A program made the position numbers and the translations under genes. From contig JAFDVW010000013.1 of the NCBI GenBank assembly GCA_018268755.1, positions 186,001 to 250,000 on the forward strand: 64,000 bases of DNA, read 5' to 3'. Of this stretch, positions 53,321 through 61,218 are shown piece after piece. Numbering within the stretch: the first letter of the stretch is position 1; every line of letters starts with the position of its first letter. The notes beneath the pieces were generated by a model. The model saw only the letters and a list, made by a program, of their open reading frames with translations, was not told the DNA's origin and searched no databases. Origin of the DNA: Acidobacteriota bacterium (lineage in GTDB: Bacteria > Acidobacteriota > Terriglobia > Terriglobales > Acidobacteriaceae).

Positions 53321-55042
53321 ATGGAGATTTCCCGCGCCAATCCCACCGACTACCTCGTGATCGGTCTCTATGGACTGCTGATGGTCGTGGTGGGCATTTA
53401 TGTCATGCGCTTCAATCGCGGGGCCTCGGAATATTTTCGCGGGGGAAGCCGTATCCCCTGGCTGGTCGCGGGCCTGAGCTGCTTCATGTCCGGATTCAGC
53501 GCCTGGACCTTTACCGGCGCGGCCGGGGTCGCTTATCGCGCCGGCATCGCGGCCACCGGATTGTATCTCGGCAATGCCTTGAGTTTTCTGTTGGGTTATT
53601 TTATTTTCGCCAGCCGCTGGCGGCGCAGCCGGATTACCACCGTGATGGAGTATTTGTCGGCGCGCTTCAATCTGGCCACCCACCAGACGTTTTCCTGGTC
53701 CACCATTCTCTTTCAGCTCTTCACCAGCGCCAGCATGTTGTATGGACTCAGTGTCTTTGTTTCCTCGGCCTGCGGGTTTCCCGTGGCCTGGACCATCCTG
53801 ATCGCCGGCTCTTTGATTATCTTCTACTGCATGGTGGGTGGGCTGTGGGCCGTGGTGGTCACCGATTTTCTGCAAGCTTCCATCCTCATGCCGTTTTGCC
53901 TGGTGCTGGTCCTTACTTCCCTGGAGCGGGTGGGGGGGATTTCCAGCTTTGTGCATGCCCTTCCAGCGGAGATGAAGACGATCCACTTCTCGGGAGAGTT
54001 TGGCTGGCTCTATCTGGCGTCATGGACCATCATGGTTTCCTTTGGATACAACACTAGCGCGATGGCGCAGCGCTATTTCAGTGTGGATGATGAGCGCTCC
54101 GCCCGCAAAGTTGCGCTCTTATGCTGCGGCCTGTTCACCCTGGGCGCATTTTTATGGTTCATTCCCCCCATGGTCATGCGCATTCTTTATCCCGATCTTC
54201 ATGCCCTGTGGCCCAGCATGGCCAACCCCAGCGAGGCCGCCTATGCTGTCGCCAGCTTGACGCTGCTCCCGCATGGATTGATCGGGATCATGCTGGCCGC
54301 CATGTTCAGCGCCACCATGGCGTCTCTTTCCGGCATGTTTAACGTGAAGGCGGCCATTCTTTCCAAAGACATTTATCAGGTGCTGTTTCGCAAGAATGCC
54401 GGGGAACGCGAATTATTACGCGTTGGTTGGATCACCACTTTGCTTCTGGGTGGGGTAACCACCGTCATTGCCGTCGTCATGGCGTTGAGCGGGCAAAGCG
54501 TCTTTGGCGTGATGTTGAAGTTCAATACGCTCATTTCTCTGGCCTATGGACCGCCCGCCCTGCTGGGCCTGGTCATCCGCCGCACCCCAGCGTGGTCCGG
54601 CCTGGCATCGTTCGCCACGGGACTGATTCTTGGCATGCTGGGCGCTTTTGCGTATGAGTGGTCGCTGATGCAGCAGGTTGCCATCATTATTCCAGCGTCC
54701 TTTGGGGTCTTCCTTTTGAGCGCATTTTTCGATCGCGGCGATACCCCGGCGCGCGCCCATTTATTTCGCAATCTGCATACCCCCATCGACATCCAAAGCG
54801 AGCTGAAGGACTCTCCCGATTTCACCGTGCCGGTGTTCCGTTTTCTGAGCTGGACGATTTCCGGCATTGGGATCTTAAGCCTAAGCCTGCTATTTACTGC
54901 GCCCGCGGGGAGCGTGTCCACGGTCCTGTGGTTCGCTTTGCTTACCTTGGCGGTAGGCCTCTCGCTCGGGCTTATTCGCGGAGGCAAGAAACCACTCTAT
55001 GAAGCCGGTTTGGCCGTAGCGGCGGAGAACAAATCATCATGA
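53321..55042 (+). CDS. Sodium:solute symporter (SSS family)
   Basis: The 573-residue membrane protein has about 13-14 hydrophobic helices. Family landmarks include YFRGGSRIPWLVAGLSCFMS (helix 1-2, sodium-site region), FASRWRRSRITTVMEYLSAR, YCMVGGLWAVVVTDFLQ, and MLAAMFSATMASLSGMFN (helix 8 sodium-binding Ser/Thr). SSS carriers couple Na+ to sugar, amino-sugar or organic-acid uptake. It overlaps the Gfo/Idh gene as ATGA and is followed by a NagB-like gene, so an amino sugar or its derivative is a reasonable guess for the cargo. Confidence 0.92.
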   Translation: MEISRANPTDYLVIGLYGLLMVVVGIYVMRFNRGASEYFRGGSRIPWLVAGLSCFMSGFSAWTFTGAAGVAYRAGIAATGLYLGNALSFLLGYFIFASRWRRSRITTVMEYLSARFNLATHQTFSWSTILFQLFTSASMLYGLSVFVSSACGFPVAWTILIAGSLIIFYCMVGGLWAVVVTDFLQASILMPFCLVLVLTSLERVGGISSFVHALPAEMKTIHFSGEFGWLYLASWTIMVSFGYNTSAMAQRYFSVDDERSARKVALLCCGLFTLGAFLWFIPPMVMRILYPDLHALWPSMANPSEAAYAVASLTLLPHGLIGIMLAAMFSATMASLSGMFNVKAAILSKDIYQVLFRKNAGERELLRVGWITTLLLGGVTTVIAVVMALSGQSVFGVMLKFNTLISLAYGPPALLGLVIRRTPAWSGLASFATGLILGMLGAFAYEWSLMQQVAIIIPASFGVFLLSAFFDRGDTPARAHLFRNLHTPIDIQSELKDSPDFTVPVFRFLSWTISGIGILSLSLLFTAPAGSVSTVLWFALLTLAVGLSLGLIRGGKKPLYEAGLAVAAENKSS

Positions 55043-55992
55043 TTCGCCTGGGCCTTATCGGTTGCGGAGAACACGCGGAGAGCGGGCACGCCATTCCGCT
55101 GGCGCGCTTCCTGGCGGAGCACCCGGGAGAGATTGAGCTGGCCGCAGCCTGCGATGTGCAATTCGAGCGCGCCCAGAACTTTTGCAGCAAGTATGGGTTC
55201 AGGAACGCGTACAGGTCGGCTCCGGAAATGTTTCGCCAGGAAAGGCTCGATGGCTGCATAGCCGTGGTGCCGCCGCAACATATTGCTGCCGTGGGGATTG
55301 ATCTCTTGCAGAAAGGCATCCCCTGCGTAGTCGAAAAACCTCTGGGAACGTCAGTGGCTGAAGTCGAGCAACTGGTGGACGCGGCCGCGGCGACTGGCAC
55401 CAGGAACATGGTTTCCGTGAACCGGCGCTTCATGCCATTTCTCAACCGGGGGCTGGAATGGGCCCGTTCCGTGGGGGAATTGCGTTACCTGCGCTGTACC
55501 ATGACCCGGCATGCGCGAAGCGAACCGGATTTTATCTGGACCACCGCCATTCATGGCATCGACGCCCTGCGCTATATCGCGGGGGATGTTGTGGAATCCA
55601 AGGTTCAGCTCATGCCCAGCGCGACCGGGGCCTCCTGGTATGGCATCAATTTGCGTTTTGGCGGCGGAGTTTGCGGCCGCATGGATGTTCTGCCGACTAC
55701 CGGCGCGCTGGACGAAACCTATGATCTTTTCGGGGAAGGCTTTCAGGCTTCCGTGAGCAGCCCTTTCGGGAGGCAACGGGTCCTGCGCGGCTTCCATAAC
55801 CAAAAATTAGTCCTCGAAGTGGTGGCCGACGACGATACCCCGGAGGATGTGGTGAATGGCAGCTATGCGGAGGCCACGGAATTCATTCGGGCGCTCCGCC
55901 AGGGCGATGCCCCACGCCCCTCCATTCAGGAAGTCGCCCCTTCGGTTCAGTTGGCATTGCTGATGGCAAGAAATATGAAGGAGACCAAGTAA
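55039..55992 (+). CDS. Gfo/Idh/MocA-family oxidoreductase
   Basis: The 317-residue protein has an N-terminal Rossmann fold (IRLGLIGCGEHAESGHAIP; ELAAACDVQFERAQNF) and the family motif PCVVEKPLGTSVAEVEQLV (EKP), then VNRRFMPFLNRGL and WTTAIHGIDALRYI (substrate-side His). These enzymes oxidise or reduce sugars with tightly bound or free NAD(P). It is translationally coupled to the symporter, and the NagB-like gene starts directly after its stop, so it probably acts on the imported sugar. Confidence 0.9.
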   Translation: MIRLGLIGCGEHAESGHAIPLARFLAEHPGEIELAAACDVQFERAQNFCSKYGFRNAYRSAPEMFRQERLDGCIAVVPPQHIAAVGIDLLQKGIPCVVEKPLGTSVAEVEQLVDAAAATGTRNMVSVNRRFMPFLNRGLEWARSVGELRYLRCTMTRHARSEPDFIWTTAIHGIDALRYIAGDVVESKVQLMPSATGASWYGINLRFGGGVCGRMDVLPTTGALDETYDLFGEGFQASVSSPFGRQRVLRGFHNQKLVLEVVADDDTPEDVVNGSYAEATEFIRALRQGDAPRPSIQEVAPSVQLALLMARNMKETK

Positions 55993-56748
55993 GTGGAAAT
56001 CAAGACGTTTCACGACAAGCAAGTTCTGGGTACGAGTGCAGCCGAGCAAGCCGCCGCCGCCATCCGGGCAGCGATTCGCCAGCGCGGCAAGGCCCGCATT
56101 ATTGCCGCGACCGGGGTCTCGCAATTTGAATTCCTCGAGGCCCTCACTGCTCTCCCCAATCTGGACTGGTCGCGCGTGGAAATGTTTCACCTGGACGAGT
56201 ATGTGGGGATCCCCGAGACGCATCCCGCCAGCTTCTGCCGCTTCTTGCGGGAACGCCTGATTGAGAAAACGGGGATCACCAACTTTCACCTGCTGGACGG
56301 CAAGAGCAATCCGGTGGAGGTCATTCGCCAGGTGGGCCAAGCCCTGCAGTCCGCCCCGATCGATGTGGCTTTTGTCGGCATTGGAGAAAACGGGCACCTC
56401 GCCTTCAACGATCCTCCCGCCGACTTTGAAACGGAAGCACCTTATTTGATTGTCACGCTGGACGAGGTGTGCCGCCGCCAACAAATGGGGGAAGGTTGGT
56501 TTGTCAGCCTGGAGGAAGTCCCCAAGCAGGCCATGTCCATGGGGATCCGGCAGATCCTGAAGAGCGAAGAGATCATCTGCATCGTCCCGGACTCCCGCAA
56601 GGCCAACGCGGTCAAGGCTTGCCTGGAGGGTGACATCAGCCCCATGGCGCCCGCTTCCATCTTGCGCACGCACCCACATACGACCGTGTATCTTGACCAG
56701 CATTCGGCCGCACTCCTGAGCGCGGACGCCTCGTCCACGGTGAAGTAA
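55993..56748 (+). CDS. Glucosamine-6-phosphate deaminase-like protein
   Basis: The 251-residue protein matches the NagB/6-phosphogluconolactonase fold: [12 protein letters not shown] (catalytic Asp), [18 protein letters not shown] (catalytic His, NagB-type), [19 protein letters not shown] and [10 protein letters not shown]. It should convert glucosamine-6-phosphate, or a related amino-sugar phosphate, to the keto sugar and ammonia. The N-terminal phosphate loop reads ATGVSQ instead of the usual TGSTP, so substrate preference may differ. GTG start; AGGAG lies nine bases upstream inside the preceding gene. It ends the symporter operon. Confidence 0.87.
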   Translation: MEIKTFHDKQVLGTSAAEQAAAAIRAAIRQRGKARIIAATGVSQFEFLEALTALPNLDWSRVEMFHLDEYVGIPETHPASFCRFLRERLIEKTGITNFHLLDGKSNPVEVIRQVGQALQSAPIDVAFVGIGENGHLAFNDPPADFETEAPYLIVTLDEVCRRQQMGEGWFVSLEEVPKQAMSMGIRQILKSEEIICIVPDSRKANAVKACLEGDISPMAPASILRTHPHTTVYLDQHSAALLSADASSTVK

Positions 56749-56750
56749 AG

Positions 56751-58052
56751 CTAGGTGCCGGTGAGCGGCTGCCGGAGCAGGACCCTGATCCACTGCTTGG
56801 CCATCAGGCGGTGGTAGGGCTCGGTCATGTGGATGTGGTCCAGGCAGGAAAACTGGGCCTTGTCGGGGGCCGCTCGCAGGATTGGGCTTACCTGGATGAT
56901 CTCCACGCCCGCCTGGAGCGCGACTTCCGACTCTTGTTTGAGTTTTTCAGGATCCGCGGATTCCGGATCGTGAACATCATCAAACATCACGACCCGGGCG
57001 CCGGCCGCTTTGAATCCTTGCGCCATGGTGCGCAAGCTGTCGAAATCCTCCGGGGTCCGATTGGCCACCACGAAAAGCACTGTGTCGGGCTTCCAGGCCA
57101 GTGCGTCCTGATAAAACCTCTTGTAAGCCCGGGATGCGGTCAATCCGCCGGCCTCAAACTGACGAAACTGCAGCTTGGAGTTCTCCTCGGCAAACATGGC
57201 GGTGACGATGGGGACAAAAGCCGAAGGAGAAGACCAGTGCTGGTCCATGGTAAAAGAGTGGCCGATGATGACGATACGCTGGGCCGGTAGGGCTTTCATT
57301 TTGGGAAGCAGGGGCTTTACATCCGCCTCGGCCAACAATTCCCTGGCCAGCACATGGGCGTCGCGAATGTGCAGATTTTTCTCGCCCCAGTTCCATATCT
57401 TGCGACCGGCCAGCTGCCACTCCAGGGCGCTGGTCCCCACTGGGGAGGCGCAGGATTTTCCTTCCAGCATGCGGCCGGCTGCAAGCAAGTCTGCGTCGCT
57501 CCCGGGAAGCCCCAATTGGCCCACGTAGACCGGCAAACCTAAACTGATATAGAAGGAGAACAGTTCCTGCAGCCGGTCTCCGTCGCGTTCCACTTCCAAA
57601 ACTGTCTGGTAAAGATTGGCGATGGAACGAACTTCCACCGTACTATGCGGCGGGGCGTTCTGCCGCAGATAAGCCGTAAACACATTGACCGCAAGGTTGG
57701 CCGGCATCGGCAGTTTGGCGGCCAAGAGCGGCTGCAAATCCTGGGCGGGATCGAAGGAGGACGCCTTTCCCGAGGCCCAGGCCTTTGCCGCAGCAGTGGA
57801 GTTGAGCAGGGAAGTCTGGTGCGCCACCAGGGCGTCCAATGCAGAATCGCTGGGCGCGGCCGGCCAACAGGCTGGGTCCATGTTCGGCTGCTTCCGCGCC
57901 AGCAGCATCTGATAAGCATGCACCGCCGTGATATTGGCCTCGACCAGTTGTCCCAGGCGGGCCTGTTCCGGAGTCTCGGCGAAGGCGCAGGTGGCCAGCA
58001 ACGGAACAATTACAGCAATTATGCGCCAGACAGACACAAATCTTTTTTTCAA
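56751..58052 (-). CDS. Secreted SGNH-hydrolase-like protein with GHS motif
   Basis: The 433-residue protein has a signal peptide (IIAVIVPLLATCAFA), a ~220-residue alpha-helical N-terminal region that I do not recognise (ARLGQLVEANITAVHAYQ), and a C-terminal SGNH-like domain: IVIIGHSFTMDQHWSSP (GHS in place of GDS), FVVANRTPEDF (Asn), VMFDDVHDPE and CLDHIHMTEPYH (Asp-x-x-His). It is probably a glycan esterase or has lost activity. The start is TTG at 58052, six bases after GAGG; the in-frame extension upstream has no signal and is rejected. It follows the Tat-exported gene by 37 bases. Confidence 0.75.
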   Translation of the reverse strand: MKKRFVSVWRIIAVIVPLLATCAFAETPEQARLGQLVEANITAVHAYQMLLARKQPNMDPACWPAAPSDSALDALVAHQTSLLNSTAAAKAWASGKASSFDPAQDLQPLLAAKLPMPANLAVNVFTAYLRQNAPPHSTVEVRSIANLYQTVLEVERDGDRLQELFSFYISLGLPVYVGQLGLPGSDADLLAAGRMLEGKSCASPVGTSALEWQLAGRKIWNWGEKNLHIRDAHVLARELLAEADVKPLLPKMKALPAQRIVIIGHSFTMDQHWSSPSAFVPIVTAMFAEENSKLQFRQFEAGGLTASRAYKRFYQDALAWKPDTVLFVVANRTPEDFDSLRTMAQGFKAAGARVVMFDDVHDPESADPEKLKQESEVALQAGVEIIQVSPILRAAPDKAQFSCLDHIHMTEPYHRLMAKQWIRVLLRQPLTGT

Positions 58053-58089
58053 TGCGGACCTCTTTGAAAAGATTTGCCTGAGTGCGGAG

Positions 58090-59625
58090 CTAGACTCCCT
58101 TTCTCCATTTGCTATCGTTTTCGGGCTTGAGCTCGATCGTGATAGACCCATCTTCGTTGAGAGGCTGCTCACAGGCCCAGGCTATGGACTTCTTCACCCC
58201 AGGGCGGATTTCCAACTCGGCCGATAGACGAACTTCTCCCACATATCCCTTGGGCAAGAGGAAGGAGGCTTCGCGCAGGCCTGCGCCATAAGGATGGCCG
58301 GCGTCCAGCGCGCCTTGCAGGCTGATCTTCTTGTCGGGACTCTCGATTTTCAACCACAACACGCCGGGTACTCCGGCCACGCCGCGGTTGGAGATGGCGA
58401 TGATCAATTCATTCGTGCCGTATCTTTTCCGCTGCCACACCCAGGCCGGGCGGAGGCGATATCCCAGCTGGGTGCGCAGACGCTCAAAGCCCCGGGGATA
58501 AGTAGCATTGTAGTGCGCGAGATTGTCGGATTCCGTCCATAGCCCCCAGTAATTGCTCTTCGCGTCCAGCGTGTGCAGCATGTAGTTTTCCATCATGCTC
58601 AGGCCGGCGGCGTCTTTCTTGATCTGGGCCACATCATGATGGCGCATGGTCCCGTCTTCGATGATGGTGGCCAGCCAAGGCGGACGGTTGGTCAATTCCT
58701 CGATCTGGACCGGTTCTTCCACGATAATGCTGTCGGAACGCAGCCATGCTCCCGCCCGTACCGCCATGTCAATGACCGTGCGGTTGCCCACACTGCTGAT
58801 ATCGGGTTGCGTGTTCACGGCCAAGGGGATTTTCTTCCAGGTGTCGAGCTGGCGCGCGGTCATATTTACGAAGGTCTTTTCAGCGGTCAGATAGTCGGGG
58901 AACGGATTGGGGTAGTTGCTGGTGTGGCCTTCCCCCCAGAACCCATACTGCATCAGGTCCATCCATTCCAGAAGCGGATTGCCTTCGAACTCGGCGGCCA
59001 GCAGATCATTCAAGTCGGCAAAGGCCTTTTGAAATTCGGGATGGTCATAGCGGGGCTCGCGAAACTCCCCGCCCTCGCGGGGAATCCGCCCGATCTTCAC
59101 GAAAGGGACCCGCTCCTGGAGAAACTGGGGCAGGGCAAGCTCTTTGGGCTGAAAGGAATAATTGGAAAGCTGAACGCGAAACGCCACCCGCAACCCCTTA
59201 CGCCGGGCGGCATCCAGAACCAAGGGAAAAACCGGATTCAGGTCCAGGCGGCCGGGCCGGGTCTGCACATTGCGCCAGTCGCAGCGAATGTAGAGCACGT
59301 CCACAAACGGCAGGCTGGACATTTTCTCCACATGCTGCTCCAGGGTTTCCCGACCTTGGCGCGCCGCCACCGAAGGACCGCTCTCCTCCCAGGCATAGCC
59401 GACCAAACCCAGCCCCGGATTGCGCAAAGGTTTTTCCGAAGGAGTAGTAAACAGGATGGTTTGCCAGCCTTCATCCTGGTCTACATCAAACGGGCCTTGA
59501 TTCAAGCGCTCGCGCACCGGCGGGCCGGGGGCAAAGTCATATCCTTGCCAGAGATGGGCGGGAACATCTGCGGCGGCGGCAGCCGGAAGCAACAGCGCGC
59601 CCTTCAGAAACGATCGACGACGCAT
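58090..59625 (-). CDS. Tat-exported TIM-barrel protein, possible glycoside hydrolase
   Basis: The 511-residue protein begins with a twin-arginine signal (MRRRSFLKGALLLPAAAAA). The core looks like a DUF4832/GH-A-type barrel: KPLRNPGLGLVGYAWEE, VDVLYIRCDWRNVQ, KGLRVAFRVQLSNYS, LEWMDLMQYGFWGEGH (candidate catalytic Glu), LAVNTQPDIS and NYWGLWTESDNL (second candidate Glu), then a C-terminal beta-sandwich. The family has no assigned activity that I can name with certainty. The start is set by the RR motif; the frame extends 20 codons upstream. It is divergent from AgaS and probably cotranscribed with the SGNH-like gene. Confidence 0.75.
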   Translation of the reverse strand: MRRRSFLKGALLLPAAAAADVPAHLWQGYDFAPGPPVRERLNQGPFDVDQDEGWQTILFTTPSEKPLRNPGLGLVGYAWEESGPSVAARQGRETLEQHVEKMSSLPFVDVLYIRCDWRNVQTRPGRLDLNPVFPLVLDAARRKGLRVAFRVQLSNYSFQPKELALPQFLQERVPFVKIGRIPREGGEFREPRYDHPEFQKAFADLNDLLAAEFEGNPLLEWMDLMQYGFWGEGHTSNYPNPFPDYLTAEKTFVNMTARQLDTWKKIPLAVNTQPDISSVGNRTVIDMAVRAGAWLRSDSIIVEEPVQIEELTNRPPWLATIIEDGTMRHHDVAQIKKDAAGLSMMENYMLHTLDAKSNYWGLWTESDNLAHYNATYPRGFERLRTQLGYRLRPAWVWQRKRYGTNELIIAISNRGVAGVPGVLWLKIESPDKKISLQGALDAGHPYGAGLREASFLLPKGYVGEVRLSAELEIRPGVKKSIAWACEQPLNEDGSITIELKPENDSKWRKGV

Positions 59626-59722
59626 GAGAAGTGTCCTCGGAGAATTTAGAAAAAACACTATACATAACCAAACGAAAGTCCACAACAGAAATAGCAGCCG
59701 CCCCCAACTCCTTCATTTAAAT

Positions 59723-59749
59723 GTAATTCCTTGCAAATAAGGTAATTAC
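59723..59749. promoter_or_regulatory. Inverted repeat GTAATT-N15-AATTAC
   Basis: GTAATT (59723-59728) and AATTAC (59744-59749) are perfect 6-bp arms with partial symmetry inside (CCTT/AAGG). ATTTAAAT, itself a palindrome, directly precedes it. It lies in the 224-bp divergent gap between the Tat-exported gene and AgaS and shares GTAATTCC with the site at 37606. Confidence 0.4.
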
Positions 59750-59849
59750 GTTGGGTTTGCCCCGCCTGTGCGCCTCCATTCTTTTTCATTTCCTTTACTT
59801 TTTTATTATTTCTGATATTTTCCCTGTGATAGAGAGGCGTTTTCCGAAA

Positions 59850-61070
59850 ATGTCAACCGTGTCCCTGCCCAAGATGGAATGGCTGCGAGCCCTACTCGAG
59901 GGCCAGACTCCCGCAGCCGAGTTGCTCCAGCAAAATCCGGAAGCACAGCAGCGTTTCGGCTACTTCCACACCCTGCGAGAGATCTGCCAGCAGCCCACGA
60001 CCTGGAGGCAGACTGCGGCGCGCATGCGACCCCAGGCTTCTGCCATGCAAGCCTGCACCCGGGAAATCCGCTCTCTGCTCCTGACCGGGTCAGGAAGCTC
60101 CGAATATGCGGGCGACTGTGTGCGGGCGACCCTGCAAAAGGAGTTGCAGGCGGCGGCCCAAACCCTGGGAGGCGGCGCTATTTTGACCCACGGAAGCGCA
60201 GGCCTGCCGCCTGGCCGGCCCGGCTTGATGGTTTCTCTTGCCCGCTCCGGCGACAGCCCGGAAAGTGTGGGCGCGCTGAGCTACATCCTGAAAGCCGAAC
60301 CCGCAATCCGCCATCTGGTCCTGACCTGCAATGCTGCTGGGCGCTTGGCGACGGCGTTCTCCGGAGATTCCCGCGTCACCGTCATTACGCTGGACAACGC
60401 CACCAACGATCAAAGCCTGGTGATGACCAGCAGCTTCACCAATCTGGTGCTGGCAGCGCGATTTTTGGGCTTGGCGCGCGATCCCCAGGGCTACGAGAAG
60501 ATCTGCGAAAGGGCGGCGGATATTGCTCAAAAAATCATCGCCCAACATTTTCAGGTGCTTGCTCAAACCGCGAACGCACCGTTCCAGCGCATGGTCGTTC
60601 TGGGGAGTGGCCCGAATTTTGGGGCGGCCCGCGAGACCGCCCTCAAGATGCTGGAGATGACGGCGGGACGGGTCGCCACGCTATGCGAAACATACTTGGG
60701 CCTTCGTCACGGACCGATGAGCTACATCCATCCCAATTGTCTGGTGGTGGCGTTCCTTTCCTCCGATCCCACCCTGCGCGCATATGAATTTGACCTGCTC
60801 CAGGAGATAAACCGCAAGGGGCTGGGGCTTCTAAAAGTCATAGTCGGGGAAAATATACCGCCTACCCTGCTGCGGGAAGAGGATATCGCGCTCGAATGCG
60901 CCGGCCTGGAACAGCTCGGGGATGAAAATGCTCCTATCCTTCATGTGCTTATCGGGCAGCTCCTGGGATTTTTCCGTTGTCTTCGGGAGGAGCTCCAGCC
61001 GGATTCGCCCTCCCAGACGGGTGTCATCAGTCGTGTGGTGCAAAGCTTTACCCTGCATACGCCTAGCTGA
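59850..61070 (+). CDS. agaS: AgaS-type SIS-domain sugar phosphate isomerase/deaminase
   Basis: The 406-residue protein has two SIS domains. The first carries LLTGSGSSEYAGDCVR and VSLARSGDSPESVGAL (phosphate-binding Ser/Thr loops); the second carries VVLGSGPNFGAARETALKML, EMTAGRVATLCETYLGLRHG and FLSSDPTLRAYEFD. This matches AgaS, the galactosamine-6-phosphate deaminase/isomerase relative of the GlmS isomerase domain. It would yield tagatose-6-phosphate or fructose-6-phosphate plus ammonia. The start MSTVSLPKMEW is favoured over the longer frame whose first 33 residues are unusually hydrophobic and A/T-coded. The symbol is by family resemblance only. Confidence 0.85.
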   Translation: MSTVSLPKMEWLRALLEGQTPAAELLQQNPEAQQRFGYFHTLREICQQPTTWRQTAARMRPQASAMQACTREIRSLLLTGSGSSEYAGDCVRATLQKELQAAAQTLGGGAILTHGSAGLPPGRPGLMVSLARSGDSPESVGALSYILKAEPAIRHLVLTCNAAGRLATAFSGDSRVTVITLDNATNDQSLVMTSSFTNLVLAARFLGLARDPQGYEKICERAADIAQKIIAQHFQVLAQTANAPFQRMVVLGSGPNFGAARETALKMLEMTAGRVATLCETYLGLRHGPMSYIHPNCLVVAFLSSDPTLRAYEFDLLQEINRKGLGLLKVIVGENIPPTLLREEDIALECAGLEQLGDENAPILHVLIGQLLGFFRCLREELQPDSPSQTGVISRVVQSFTLHTPS

Positions 61071-61218
61071 CCCTGGAGGAGGGGATTCACGGGGCTACCA
61101 AAAACCATAAGAATTTCTTTTAATTTCTAATAGTTATTTATAAGTATTGTTTGATTGCTTTTTGTTTTCGATTTGTGATACAACGCTCCCCATTCCAAGT
61201 CCCTGCAGGAGCCACCCT

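Noticed and set aside
53225..53986. 253-residue minus-strand frame rich in His and Gln
   Set aside because: Antisense to the SSS symporter and covering the divergent promoter; no motifs.
58573..59649. 358-residue plus-strand frame
   Set aside because: Antisense to the Tat-exported barrel protein, whose signal peptide and fold are clear.
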